From Shimazuella alba (GTDB taxonomy: Bacteria; Bacillota; Bacilli; Thermoactinomycetales; Thermoactinomycetaceae), in NCBI RefSeq assembly GCF_009831235.1, contig NZ_WUUL01000010.1:99357-163356 (forward strand): a DNA stretch of 64,000 nt, in the 5' to 3' direction. Numbering within the stretch: position 1 is the first letter of the stretch; the number at the start of each line of letters is the position of its first letter. Of this stretch, positions 28,190 to 38,126 are shown one piece after another. Below the pieces are notes generated by a model, which did no database searches, was not told the DNA's origin, and saw only the letters and a program-made list of their open reading frames with translations. Made by a program: the position numbers and the translations under genes.

Positions 28190-31100
28190 ATGCCGGTTGT
28201 GAATAAAGTCCGTTTATGCAATATACATTTGGAAGATGGAGATAAGCAAATACCACACAAGGTATTATCTCTACAAGGATTAACATCCTTGTACTTGTTG
28301 GAAAACGGCGGAGGGAAAACTAGTTTTATTCAACTCTTTTTACAAACAATACTTCCAAATACAAAAACTAATCAGCGCACTTTACAAGAGACGGTTGCCA
28401 ATGGAGAAAATGGTCATATTGCAATCGAGTGGAATACAGATATTACTGGAGAACACAAGGTGTTAACTGGTTTTAGCTATGATAATCCATCCGATCCTCA
28501 CGAAAACATTCGTTTTTTTATGTATGTATGTGATTACAAAAAAGATCAATTTAGTATAGATGATTTGCAATTTATTTCTGAGATCGATGGAAGTAAAAAA
28601 ATCACAGGATATGAACAATTACGTCATCAATTGAAAAAAGAGACTCGTGTACACATACAATTGTTTAATTCGTCTGAGCGATCAAAATACAAGGAAACAT
28701 TACTATCACATGGACTTCTATCAAATGAATGGGAAAGTATCAAAAAAATAAATGTATCTGAAGGAGGGGTAGCTGAATTTTTTGAGAAAGCTACAGATGT
28801 GGAGAGTTTATTAACAAGGCTACTAATACCATCCATTGAAGAAGCAATTTCAAAAGATGGAACCTTAACCAGATCGTTTGAAACTTATCAAGAAAATTTA
28901 TTTAGATTACCAGAAATTGAAAAAAATATAAAAGATTGTGATGTAATAGAAGAATCTGTAGAAGATTTGATTAATGCTACTCAGATGTATCAAGAAGTTC
29001 ATAGTGAGCTTAAAAATCAGCAAATGCATTTGCTAAAGACAGGTGCTACCCTTAAGTTTTTCCGGGAAAAAGAAGAGAATCACCTAGAATCTCTTATAAA
29101 TCAAATGAATGAAACGAAAAACCAGATACGAAATGGAGAATGGAAACGTGATAGTTACGAGATATACACATTGGAAAAAAAACAAAATAATGATCGGACA
29201 AAACAGAAAGACAAAGAAAATATACTATCTGTAAAAACCAATCTTCTAGACGAAATCAATCATAAACTTTTGGAATTTGAAGCATTTCAGGAATTCGAGG
29301 GTTGGCAACGAATTTCTAGGAAAGCTGCTGGAGTCCAAGAGAAATTATATGCACTAAAACAATCAGATCCAGAACTTGAAAAAGAGGTCACTTATTTATT
29401 TGAGCAGACTTCTTTGGCTTGGGCAAAAGAAATAAATAATAACCAGGAGCAGATAAAGAGAATTAAAAATGATATAGATGAATTGAAAAATAAAAGAAAT
29501 CAATACTCACTTCAACAAGAGAAGCTTCAAGTAGATGAATCTGATCAAAGGTCTAGATTGGTTGAAGTTGAACATTGGTGGAAAGAGTATGAAAAAAAAC
29601 GAAAGATACTTTTAAATTGGTTTGAAGAATGGGATCTGTTGGACCCTAATGCTTGTTACGAGATTCTTTGTATAGAGGAACAATCAAATCTCATGGATCA
29701 GAAAGAGCTTTCCGATCATGTAAAAAGGTTGGATAAGGATATTGAAAATTGTTTTCAAGAAAAAGCTGAGCTATTTAACAAGAAAGGACAGGGTGAAGAG
29801 AAGATTAAAAATTTAGATGAATGGGAGGATTACAAACTCACCCAGGAAAAATCATTGAAGGAACTAGTATCTCATTTTGGTCGAAATGTTCCTCAAACGG
29901 AGGTAGAAAAAGATGAGTTGGTAGAAATGCTTCGTACTCGTATTCAACAATTTGAAAATGAAGTGAGAATGATCGAGTTGAAAAAACAAAAGGGGATAGA
30001 TGAGCTAGAGCTTTTAGGAGATCGATCATATTTTGTGCCTCATAAAGGGCTTTTGGATGTGAAAAAACATCTTGCAGATAAAGATATTTATGTTTTGCTG
30101 GGTAGTGAATGGATTTCTATGCAAGAGATAGATATTGATGATAAAAGAAAAATATTACAATTATTTCCGGCTCTACCTTATAGTATTTTATCAGAATCAG
30201 CTTCTTTTCGAATGGTTAGTAAGGCATTAGAAAGTTTTCAGTATCAAAAGGAAATTCCTATTTTATTCTTAAATCGGGAAGGATTATCAAAAGAAATCCA
30301 CCCAGATCAATTCGGAACATTGTTTTGTTTAGGAAATGATACATGGATGCATCAAAATTTAGATGTTGAATGGTTTGTTGATAAACGAAAAGTGGAACTT
30401 CGTAAAAAAGAACTAATATATCAACTTAATGACTTAGATGAACAACGAAAGATTCAAGTGAATAAACAAAAAAATGCAGAAAAAACTTTGAACGAATTAC
30501 AAAAATACTGGGAAGAGTTTCGTCCTTATATATGGGAAGAAAAAACCGGACTAAAAAAGAAAATTATTGAGAACGTAAATCAAATTGAAAGCAGATTAGA
30601 TTGTTTAATGAGTACCATTGCTTCTTGTACTAGAAGTAAAGAAGAAAGTCAAACCAAAGTGGAGGAGCTGCAAAATCTACAGAGACTAATAGTCAAAAAG
30701 AGAGAAGCATTTGATGTTTTTTTAGATAATTACAAGCAAAAAGATAAAATGTATACGGAGAAACAATCTCTTTTGAAGTGGGGCAAGGATATACAAGTAG
30801 AAAAGAAATTGTTAGCAGAAGAGGATGAAAAAGCTAAAAGTTTACAGGAGGAGTTTGAATCTAAACAAAGGGATTTTAACCATATTTTAAAGGAACTAAA
30901 CAAAGATCAACAAAAATACCAATGGATACAAGGGTTAGTAGTAGATAGAGATTTACATTATTTTGAAGAAAAAGAACGTTATTTAGCAAAAAAGAGTGTT
31001 TTAGAGAAAAAACAGCAAGATCGATCCAACTTGGAAGATCATTTTAGTGATTTACAGGCTTCAATCCGAAAGCATGAAAAAAAAATTGAGGAAACATGTA

Positions 31101-32542
31101 TCGAAATGGATTGGTTACAAGAGAATTACAGGTCTATTGCATCTGAGGAAATAAAGCAAAAAAAGAAAGAAAAAGGTTCAGTAGAAGAGGAGAAGGAGAC
31201 ACTTTTCAGAGAAATTACAGGTCTAAAATTAAAAATCGAAAACTTGAATGGCCATATTTCGGAGAAAGTTAACATTATAAAAAAGCAATTTGAGAAAGAA
31301 CCATATATATATAACAGTGATGAAGAGTATCCATTAGTTTTAAAAAAACTTGATGCAGATAAGAATAGTGTTACTGCCCAGCAAAAAGAAGTAAACCAAA
31401 GTGAACATCTAATTCAATTGTATGACCAAAGCTTGAGCTTACTTCATTTTAATGAAGATATTTTAAATGTCATAAATACAATTAAACCTTTGGAACAAGC
31501 TCCGTGGGAACAAGATGTTCGATCTTATCTTGAACAAATCATTCGAAAATGGAATCAGTTAAATGAAGAAATTATTGTTAAGAAGGATAATGTTAAGACT
31601 CAGTTTAGACAATATCAAAAACGTTTGGAACAGACACAAAATCCAAGTATGAATCAAGTTATTCGTTCCCTTGAACTGATTTTTACCGAAGATCGTTTGT
31701 TCGACCATGATTATGTTACCGAAAAATTCTTATACATCATGGAAGGAATAACTCAGTATCGTAAAAGGGAAGAAACTTTTAAAGAAATAGCAAAACGTGA
31801 TCAAAATCACCTTCTAGACATGTGCTATAGTCGTGTAATTGAAATTTATGAAAAAATCAAGGAAATACCAAGAAGTTCTAAAATGACTTTATATGGCCAA
31901 AAACTCCAAGCAATTAAGTTTACTTGGGATACTTTTGATGAAGAGACTACCAAAAAGAAACTTACGGAACATATTCAAACAATGATTGCAGAAATCAAAA
32001 AAATGAGAGAAGAAGGAACAGAAGAAGAAATAATTTCTAGATTTATCAACAGGGAATTGCAAGCTAAGGAATTGATGAAATCCTATGCACCATATTCCCA
32101 ATGTCGTATCCGAGTGTTTAAACCTAAGAAAAAAAATGTATTACAAGAAAAGATTCGATATGAGAACTGGGAGATTGCAGCTAAATGGAGTGGTGGTGAA
32201 AAGTACACGATATATATGATTATGTTCATGGTATTCATTTCACATCTACGTCAAATGATCACAGGACGTGCAAAAGATTCTTATACTATTCTGGTGGATA
32301 ATCCTTTTGGACAAGCGTCGAGTGACCATGTCGTAGATCCAGTAATAGAGATCGCTAAAAGTAACCGAATTCAACTCATTTGTTTAACAGCACATAATAA
32401 TGAAAGTATCATTCAAAAATTTCCTGTTGTATATAGTAATGTTTATCGACAAGTATTTGATAAGGAAATTATGGATTCACAACTCGTTCAGACAATGGAA
32501 TCGATGTATGTAGCTGAATCTGAGCAGATGGATTTGTTTTAA
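28190..32542 (+). CDS. jetC: Wadjet JetC (SMC/MukB-like ATPase)
   Basis: 1450 residues. Walker A LLENGGGKTSF near residues 36-46; two long coiled-coil arms (about 250-620 and 770-1190) around a hinge-like globular region near 620-740; signature WSGGEKYTIYMIM near 1334; Walker B YTILVDNPFG near 1366. It drives DNA loop extrusion. I chose ATG 28190; GTG 28178 overlaps the AAAGGTG ribosome site. The length is well above that of type I JetC (about 1100) and, with JetD first, suggests a type III-like system. Confidence 0.87.
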   Translation: MPVVNKVRLCNIHLEDGDKQIPHKVLSLQGLTSLYLLENGGGKTSFIQLFLQTILPNTKTNQRTLQETVANGENGHIAIEWNTDITGEHKVLTGFSYDNPSDPHENIRFFMYVCDYKKDQFSIDDLQFISEIDGSKKITGYEQLRHQLKKETRVHIQLFNSSERSKYKETLLSHGLLSNEWESIKKINVSEGGVAEFFEKATDVESLLTRLLIPSIEEAISKDGTLTRSFETYQENLFRLPEIEKNIKDCDVIEESVEDLINATQMYQEVHSELKNQQMHLLKTGATLKFFREKEENHLESLINQMNETKNQIRNGEWKRDSYEIYTLEKKQNNDRTKQKDKENILSVKTNLLDEINHKLLEFEAFQEFEGWQRISRKAAGVQEKLYALKQSDPELEKEVTYLFEQTSLAWAKEINNNQEQIKRIKNDIDELKNKRNQYSLQQEKLQVDESDQRSRLVEVEHWWKEYEKKRKILLNWFEEWDLLDPNACYEILCIEEQSNLMDQKELSDHVKRLDKDIENCFQEKAELFNKKGQGEEKIKNLDEWEDYKLTQEKSLKELVSHFGRNVPQTEVEKDELVEMLRTRIQQFENEVRMIELKKQKGIDELELLGDRSYFVPHKGLLDVKKHLADKDIYVLLGSEWISMQEIDIDDKRKILQLFPALPYSILSESASFRMVSKALESFQYQKEIPILFLNREGLSKEIHPDQFGTLFCLGNDTWMHQNLDVEWFVDKRKVELRKKELIYQLNDLDEQRKIQVNKQKNAEKTLNELQKYWEEFRPYIWEEKTGLKKKIIENVNQIESRLDCLMSTIASCTRSKEESQTKVEELQNLQRLIVKKREAFDVFLDNYKQKDKMYTEKQSLLKWGKDIQVEKKLLAEEDEKAKSLQEEFESKQRDFNHILKELNKDQQKYQWIQGLVVDRDLHYFEEKERYLAKKSVLEKKQQDRSNLEDHFSDLQASIRKHEKKIEETCIEMDWLQENYRSIASEEIKQKKKEKGSVEEEKETLFREITGLKLKIENLNGHISEKVNIIKKQFEKEPYIYNSDEEYPLVLKKLDADKNSVTAQQKEVNQSEHLIQLYDQSLSLLHFNEDILNVINTIKPLEQAPWEQDVRSYLEQIIRKWNQLNEEIIVKKDNVKTQFRQYQKRLEQTQNPSMNQVIRSLELIFTEDRLFDHDYVTEKFLYIMEGITQYRKREETFKEIAKRDQNHLLDMCYSRVIEIYEKIKEIPRSSKMTLYGQKLQAIKFTWDTFDEETTKKKLTEHIQTMIAEIKKMREEGTEEEIISRFINRELQAKELMKSYAPYSQCRIRVFKPKKKNVLQEKIRYENWEIAAKWSGGEKYTIYMIMFMVFISHLRQMITGRAKDSYTILVDNPFGQASSDHVVDPVIEIAKSNRIQLICLTAHNNESIIQKFPVVYSNVYRQVFDKEIMDSQLVQTMESMYVAESEQMDLF

Positions 32543-32578
32543 AGGGTTAAAAAATTGCTAACATATAATGTCGTCGAT

Positions 32579-32616
32579 TTACTTCTTTGAATTTTTATTA
32601 AAATTCAAAGAAGTAA
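32579..32616. terminator. Perfect 17-bp stem-loop after jetC
   Basis: TTACTTCTTTGAATTTT and its exact complement around a four-base loop. No T-run follows, so it may end transcription by structure or serve the element end. Confidence 0.6.
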
Positions 32617-32782
32617 AGACTCAAATTGAATTATTAACTCATATGAATTGACCACATTTTGCCCACACACTAAAAATCCTCGGGTTCTCCCACATACACA
32701 CAAGTGAACACAAACCCTTGAAACACCGGACTTCATGCACCTATGTAACCCAGAGGAAACCCAAGGAAACACCTATATTTAA

Positions 32783-32887
32783 TATGGAAGTATAATCGAC
32801 ACTCACTAAACGAGAGCCAATTTTCCTTGATAGATAAGGGGTTTTGGCTTTTCGTTTTTGTTTAAAACCTCATTTGACCACATTTTG
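32783..32887. repeat. Right 105-bp direct repeat (attR candidate)
   Basis: Counterpart of 6408-6512, including the last codons and terminator of the RNase J gene without the gene itself. Preceding sequence (32640-32782) has a further TGACCACATTTTG and short repeated CACA blocks, as at recombinase arm sites. Confidence 0.9.
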
Positions 32888-32904
32888 GTCACGTAGCATC
32901 TTTT

Positions 32905-33567
32905 CTATATCGTTTTTGGACTATTTTTTTTCATTGCAGTGTCGAAATTTTCGGCTAAGCTTTTTTGCATATTGGGGAGAACATGACTATAAGTGTTGAG
33001 AGTGATCCCGATATTTGCGTGTCCTAATCTTTCTGAAACAACTTTTGCATTTTCACCAATGGAAAGAAGCATGGTAGCATGAGTGTGTCGTAACCCGTGA
33101 AAAGATATTTTTGGAAGGTTATGTTTCTTTATGACATATGCCATGTCTTTGTTGATATCACTTGTGTCAATTGGATTCCCAATGGCACTACAAACAACTA
33201 AATCATTGTCTTGATAAGCAGATCCCAGTTTTAGTTTCAATTGAGCCTGAGCAATTTTATGTTTTTCCAGACATGAGGTTGCATAATGGGGAAGAGTGAT
33301 GGTTCTTTCTGAACCACTTGTTTTTGGCTCTTGGAAAGTTAATTTTCCTCTTGCTTTTGCAAGTGTTTGCTGGTTGCTTATTTTTCCTTCCTCAAGATCA
33401 CAATCTTTCCAACGAAGACCAAGAATTTCACCTTTGCGCATACCCGTGTAGATTCCTAACACATAAGCGATAAAAAACCGTCGTTTCTCCACTAAAGTCA
33501 AAAATAAATTAGCTGTTTCCAGAGACCATACCTCTACTTTTCTTTTTGGTATACGAGGAGGTTTCAC
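32905..33567 (-). pseudogene. Tyrosine integrase, N-terminal half missing
   Basis: 220 residues that form the catalytic domain only: Arg in TGMRKGEIL, HGLRHTHAT, LGHANIGITLNTYSH with the nucleophile Tyr. Phage/ICE integrases have another 150 or so N-terminal residues for arm and core binding; upstream of 33567 no frame supplies them. The gene points toward the right repeat and ends 18 bases from it, the normal relation of an integrase to its att site. So the repeat is a true att site, but the enzyme is probably dead. Confidence 0.82.
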
Positions 33568-33682
33568 AATGGAGGAATATTCTTAGAAATATATTCCCAT
33601 TCTGAAATAAGGAAATATTGTCGATCTAATATTTAGCAAATGAATATCAAGCAAATAATGATAAGGGGGGTATCTTAAGTAA

Positions 33683-34486
33683 ATGATGAACGAGTATCGT
33701 CCTATACAGCCACCTAAATTGCAACAGATACAGAGCCCTGATTACAGCTACCGAGAATATGTTCCGTGCGAAAGCTTAGCATCACATGTCGTTTGTTATT
33801 GGACCATGGATTTTCATGCAGAAGATAAGAATCAGTTACATCGAATCCTCCCTGATGGTTGCATAGATATAATTGTTGACCGTCAGTCCGCTTCTTCTTG
33901 GAAAGCCGCTTTTGTTGAGGGATTGATGACTCGATTTGAAGTCTTAAGTCTTTCCAAATCCCAATCATTGTTCGGCATTCGTTTCTATCCAGAGCCAGCA
34001 CACTCTATTTTAAAATTTCCCGCCTCTACATTTATCGGACAACATGTTTTTCTGGAAGATATATGGGGAATGGAAGGGCTATTCATGGTTGAAGAAATCT
34101 TATCCACTCAAGTAGTCTCAAAAATTATTGAAATTGTGGAGCGAAAACTGAATCATTTGTTGGCATTAAACAACACTTCAACCAATTCCTTGGTGCTTCA
34201 AAGTATGCAATATATATACGCATTTAAGGGGAATATTTCAACATTGGATCTGGCGGAAAAGCTCCATTTTACGGAAAGGCATATGAGGAGAATCTTTGAT
34301 AGAGAACTGGGATTAAGCCCAAAGGAAATGCTAGGAATTGTTAGATTTCAATCCATACTACAGGAACTCTATAGCGGCACTAGTACCAGCTTTACGGACA
34401 TTGCATTGAAATATGGTTACTATGATCAATCGCATTTTATTAAAAACTTTAAACGTTATTATGGGATACTCCCCAAACAGTTGTAA
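33683..34486 (+). CDS. AraC-family regulator
   Basis: 267 residues. N-terminal DUF6597-like sensor domain (ILPDGCIDIIVDRQ; FGIRFYPEPAHSIL), C-terminal AraC double helix-turn-helix (ISTLDLAEKLHFTERHMRRIFDRELGLSPKE; FTDIALKYGYYDQSHFIKNFKRYYG). AAGGGGGGTATC precedes ATG 33683. Located before a drug exporter and a VOC protein on the same strand, which it likely controls. Confidence 0.85.
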   Translation: MMNEYRPIQPPKLQQIQSPDYSYREYVPCESLASHVVCYWTMDFHAEDKNQLHRILPDGCIDIIVDRQSASSWKAAFVEGLMTRFEVLSLSKSQSLFGIRFYPEPAHSILKFPASTFIGQHVFLEDIWGMEGLFMVEEILSTQVVSKIIEIVERKLNHLLALNNTSTNSLVLQSMQYIYAFKGNISTLDLAEKLHFTERHMRRIFDRELGLSPKEMLGIVRFQSILQELYSGTSTSFTDIALKYGYYDQSHFIKNFKRYYGILPKQL

Positions 34487-34489
34487 AAA

Positions 34490-34520
34490 ACGGATCTCAT
34501 AAGTCCGTTTTTTACTATTT
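34490..34520 (+). terminator. Terminator after AraC-family gene
   Basis: AAAAACGGA pairs with TCCGTTTTTT across CTCATAAG, with T-run. Confidence 0.65.
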
Positions 34521-34577
34521 TTTATGGTGAAGTAAAGGTTATCATTTTCAATAAATCCAATGCAAAGGAGGTATCTT

Positions 34578-35984
34578 ATGTCAATAGTAGTAACTTCCTC
34601 TCCAAGTGAAGATGACATAAAAAGAATTGTACCTTGGATCCTTTATGTCATCTTTTTCTCCGTTCTGAATGAAACGGTATTTAATGTAGCAACACCAAGT
34701 ATTTCAAAACAATTTCATTTACAACCTTCACAAGTCAGTTGGGTTGTAACTATTTTTATTCTTTTTTTCGGAATCGGATCCATTATGTTTGGAAAACTTA
34801 GCGATTTGTTTAGCCTAAAGCATCTTATGGTGATTGGAATAATCATTTATGTCTCTAGTTCCGTTCTTGGTTTCCTTTTTCGTGATCATTACGTAACCAT
34901 TATTCTTTTTCGCGCAATTCAAGGATTAGGAGCTTCAGCTATCCCGGCTATAAACAACACGATCATTACACGTTATTTTACAGTTACTGGACGCAAGAAA
35001 ATGTTTGGTCTGGTTACATCAACGTTCTCTTTCGGCGTTGCTATAGGACCTGTACTTGGTGGATATATTACTGGATATATAGACTGGGCATACTTATTTT
35101 TAATCCCGGTTTTTATTCTTGCAGCTATTCCCTTTTTCTTGAGAATTTTACCTAAAGAGGAGAGAAAAGAAGGGGAATTCGATTTGTTTGGCGCTATTCT
35201 CGTAAGTGTTATGATTACAAGTCTAATATTGTTCTTAACCTTGATGAATCTGGTGTATCTTGCGTGTAGTCTGGCAGCTGGTATTTGGTTTGTAATCCAC
35301 CTTCGTGTGCATCCATATCCATTTATCCAAGTCGCTATTTTAAGAAAACCTCTGTACAGAATCGGCGTTATCATTGGGTTTCTGGTTTTTAGTGCCTATA
35401 TGACGATGATGTTTCTGCTTCCGTTGTTGCTGTCTCAGGTATCTGCTTTACGTGCCGAAACGATAGGTATGCTTATGTTTCCTGGGGCCCTCTGTGCAGC
35501 ATTATGTGGAAAATTGGCAGGCGATAGCATTGTAAAAAAAGGAGCACGGTACGTTACGATTGCTGGGTTAGGGTTGATTGCCCTTGGTTTCCTATTCATT
35601 TGGCTAAGCATTGATCAGAGGATATGGTGGATAGTTGTAGCCTTTATGGTCTTGAATATAGGCAATGCTTTCTCTCAAACATCATTAACCGAAAGCGTGT
35701 CTTCTACGCTCCATGAGAATCAGATTGGAATCGGAATGGGTGTGTTTAACTTAGGGTTGTTCTTTGCGCAAGCATTAGGCACATCTGTTGCAGCTAAATT
35801 GTTGGATGTCTCCTTTCTTAACTTTCCATTTCATCCGTTCGTCTTAAAAGAACAATCGTTTGTGTATGCGAACGTGACACTTTTCTTACTTATGATTATT
35901 TTGTACAGTGCTTTTATGTATTTTTTATTTTCACAGCGTGTAAATCAGATTTCACATATAGGAGATGAGATTCATGGGAATTAA
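34578..35984 (+). CDS. MFS drug exporter, Tet(K)/Tet(L)-like
   Basis: 468 residues from ATG 34578, behind AAAGGAGG (an in-frame upstream ATG is not near a site). About 14 hydrophobic segments. Resembles Tet(L)-type exporters as remembered: SVLNETVFNVATPSISKQF, GKLSDLFSLKHLM (motif A), FRAIQGLGASAIPA (motif B), and GPVLGGYITG (motif C, drug:H+ antiporters). The substrate is unknown. Overlaps the VOC gene by 11 bases, so they are co-translated. Confidence 0.83.
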   Translation: MSIVVTSSPSEDDIKRIVPWILYVIFFSVLNETVFNVATPSISKQFHLQPSQVSWVVTIFILFFGIGSIMFGKLSDLFSLKHLMVIGIIIYVSSSVLGFLFRDHYVTIILFRAIQGLGASAIPAINNTIITRYFTVTGRKKMFGLVTSTFSFGVAIGPVLGGYITGYIDWAYLFLIPVFILAAIPFFLRILPKEERKEGEFDLFGAILVSVMITSLILFLTLMNLVYLACSLAAGIWFVIHLRVHPYPFIQVAILRKPLYRIGVIIGFLVFSAYMTMMFLLPLLLSQVSALRAETIGMLMFPGALCAALCGKLAGDSIVKKGARYVTIAGLGLIALGFLFIWLSIDQRIWWIVVAFMVLNIGNAFSQTSLTESVSSTLHENQIGIGMGVFNLGLFFAQALGTSVAAKLLDVSFLNFPFHPFVLKEQSFVYANVTLFLLMIILYSAFMYFLFSQRVNQISHIGDEIHGN

Positions 35985-36351
35985 ATTCGATATGATCGGT
36001 GTTGTGGTAAAAGACATGAGAAAAGCTTTAGAGTTTTATCGTATTCTAGGATTAGATATACCAGAGAGTGCCTATGACGAAATGCACGTTGAGGTTGTGC
36101 AAAACGGTTTTCGATTTGCCTTTGATTTACAGGAAATCGTTGAAAATATTTATGGTAGTTGGGACGAGCCAGTAGGTCACCGTATAGAGCTGGCATTTTT
36201 GTGCGACAGCCGGGAAGCAGTAGATGAATTATTTAAAAAAATAACAGAGCATGGATATATAGGCCATCGCGAGCCATGGGATGCATTTTGGGGGCAGCGC
36301 TATGCGATTGTTCAGGACCCAGACGGGAATTTAATCAGTCTCTTTGCATAG
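35974..36351 (+). CDS. VOC (glyoxalase/bleomycin-resistance) protein
   Basis: 125 residues from ATG 35974 after AGGAGATG. Seen: MIGVVVKDMRKALEFYRILGL and the C-terminal RYAIVQDPDGNLISLF, with Glu and His that could bind a metal (HVEVV; HRIELAF). Such proteins bind or modify antibiotics; next to a drug exporter that is a likely role. Confidence 0.83.
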   Translation: MGIKFDMIGVVVKDMRKALEFYRILGLDIPESAYDEMHVEVVQNGFRFAFDLQEIVENIYGSWDEPVGHRIELAFLCDSREAVDELFKKITEHGYIGHREPWDAFWGQRYAIVQDPDGNLISLFA

Positions 36352-36550
36352 CTTTGCACACAAATAGTTGGAATATCTTAAGCAGGAGACTGTTTATTCC
36401 GTCACCTAAGAACAATAGTTAAAAATTTTGGTTTAGATCGTATCTCATTAATTATTGATTTATTATCCGTGAATTCCTTAGTAGGTAGTAGGTCTAGAAT
36501 CAAACAGTCGACAACAGACACAGGCAACGTAACCTTATATTGAATAATAC

Positions 36551-36597
36551 ATAAAAGAAAACGTATGAAATATTTCTTCCATACGTTTTCTTTTATG
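36551..36597. terminator. Long two-way terminator
   Basis: ATAAAAGAAAACGTATG and its exact complement around a 13-base loop. Confidence 0.75.
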
Positions 36598-36615
36598 TGA
36601 ACATATATTATTATC

Positions 36616-36703
36616 AGAGCCCTAACAGCCGCTTGGAAGGAAGTTGTTCAGGTGTACTCTATTGCGGAGCACATCTACAGGAAAACTTATTCCTGAGGGC
36701 TCT
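36616..36703 (-). other. 88-nt structured element next to a GC-rich ORF tail
   Basis: AGAGCCCT at 36616 pairs with AGGGCTCT at 36696. Inside are CAGGAA/TTCCTG and an imperfect TGTxCTC/GAGxACA stem, so a three-stem RNA is possible. It lies downstream of the GC-rich ORF tail on the minus strand, as hairpins do after the orphan genes at 4218, 50069, 54973 and 56335. No known RNA family recognised. Confidence 0.4.
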
Positions 36704-36761
36704 AAGTGATAACTTCAGAGCAGAATGTCGAAGATTTTCCCCCTTGAGTCCTTCGCTCACC

Positions 36762-36845
36762 TCCGGTTGTCGTGCTGGTCGAGGTGGCAGCGGATCACGA
36801 TGCCGTCGGGCTCGACGACTCTACCATCTAATACAAAATAGCTGG
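36762..36845 (-). pseudogene. Tail of a GC-rich orphan gene
   Basis: On the minus strand the last 27 or so residues read DASYFVLDGRVVEPDGIVI then RCHLDQHDNRR and stop. The DNA is abruptly GC-rich (CCTCGACCAGCACG) against an AT-rich surrounding that starts near 36845, where the frame breaks. Product unknown. Looks like a fifth member of the orphan GC-rich set, lacking its 5' part. Confidence 0.4.
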
Positions 36846-36849
36846 CATC

Positions 36850-37778
36850 TGAAAAAGATATTAAAAAAATGGGGAGTATCTTTTTTACACCTATATCATT
36901 ATGGATAATGATATTTTTGTTGTTAGGGTACAAGGTGGAGTAGGGAGAATAGGAAGTAGAGTCGAAAAAAATACATGGGATTTGTAACAATGTTTGGTCA
37001 CATCTCTGGTCACACACTTCTGATAACATAAATAAACAAGAGTAAAAAGCAATATACATTACTCTTTACTCTGTGCACATATTTCACCTAAAAGATACAC
37101 AGGGTTATTACTCCAACTTCGAGATCATGGAGTAGACGATGTTAAAAATGTATTTATTGCGGAATGGTTGGAAGAAGACGGATTGCTTGTCCAAACTTTT
37201 GACCAAGTTTCAGCTAAAAGAAATCCATCTATATTTAAACATTGAAGTAGCTTACGTCGAGTTTCAAGAGAGCCATTCGTTTATTATTAAAATTACCTTC
37301 TTATCAGGCGGACGTATGTGAGTTGTTGGTAATATGTAAGGATGAGCGGTAAGAGATACATAAACGTTTTACTATGATCTGATAATCCCACGAAAACTAC
37401 ATACTTTATCAGGTGAAGTCGACATATTGATTGATTTTTCCCTTCACTGGAACTCTGCTGAACTTACCATCTTGGGGAACTATCTTCATGGGTATTCCGT
37501 GGATGGGTCGCATCATTATAATAGAGTAATCTTTGAATCGGGATTTATTACGAATCGAAACCATTGAAGGAGTATTGCGAGTATTACCTTCATTTCCTGT
37601 GTAGCACAATTCCAACCAATGCACATATGTTGTCCTGCGCTGAATGGAAGATTTTCGTAAGGTGAGCGTTTGAGGGTACTCCAGCAATTATTTTGAAAGT
37701 AAAGACGAACTGATTCATAGCACCTTGTTTTTTATCATGGCAAAGAAAATAGGAATATAGGAAACTGTCCTGTCGCAG
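36850..37778. other. Decayed stretch without intact gene
   Basis: Bases 37110-37245 read on the + strand as RDHGVDDVKNVFIAEWLEED and on to a stop, a C-terminal remnant of an unrecognised protein. Bases 37409-37687 are open on the minus strand (92 codons, ILPRHGIPMKIV-like middle, no ribosome site) and may be another remnant. Nothing else is supported. Confidence 0.4.
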
Positions 37779-38112
37779 GATATCCCTTTCCATGAAAAAA
37801 TGAAACGTATTATGGTCGATCAGGAAGAAACTGCAGAAAATATACAGGTAAACTTGTTGCATAGCCACTTGGATGATGTAGTTATTCAAGCTCATAGGGA
37901 AGAATTTTATCAAAAGAAAACGGTTCCTTTTTTTACAAAGATAGTGGATAAAGGAAAAAAGAAGGTTCTATCCATCCTGGTTATATATTCAGATGTTTAA
38001 AGAAGCCTTTGCGAAACTAGGATTCTTGGCACAAACCAATTCATCCATGCTTAAGGATCTAGATCATTTGCTATACTTTGGTCTTATTGGACAACCACAA
38101 ATAGAAAACTAA
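37779..38112 (+). pseudogene. TetR-family regulator, C-terminal remnant
   Basis: Read in two frames: IPFHEKMKRIMVDQEETAEN through FFTKIVDKGKK, then after a one-base shift QMFKEAFAKLGFLAQTN and LDHLLYFGLIGQPQIEN. These are typical of a TetR ligand-binding domain ending. The DNA-binding part is lost. It probably once controlled the hydrolase gene that converges with it at 38127. Confidence 0.6.
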
Positions 38113-38126
38113 CTAAAGCCATGTAT

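Larger units (their letters stand above)
6421..32887. mobile_element. Genomic island in the 3' end of the RNase J gene
   Basis: About 26.4 kb between two near-identical 105-bp direct repeats. The motif TGACCACATTTTG occurs in both repeats and again at 32648 just inside the right end, as expected of recombinase-binding sites. No integrase lies between the repeats; a tyrosine integrase remnant stands directly outside the right repeat. The layout fits an integrase-less element joined in tandem to a second element (the cis-mobilizable arrangement) or an element whose integrase end was rearranged. Cargo: lasso peptide operon, peptide/antibiotic-modifying enzymes, HerA-NurA-Dam, Wadjet. Confidence 0.75.

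Noticed and set aside
32543..32782. tRNA gene as the integration target
   Set aside because: No cloverleaf; the repeat is the 3' end of the RNase J gene.
36597..36908. 103-codon frame on the + strand across the GC-rich patch
   Set aside because: Composition and Arg/Ser/Cys excess (RAGRGGSGSRCRR) are typical of an antisense frame; the minus-strand tail is the better reading.
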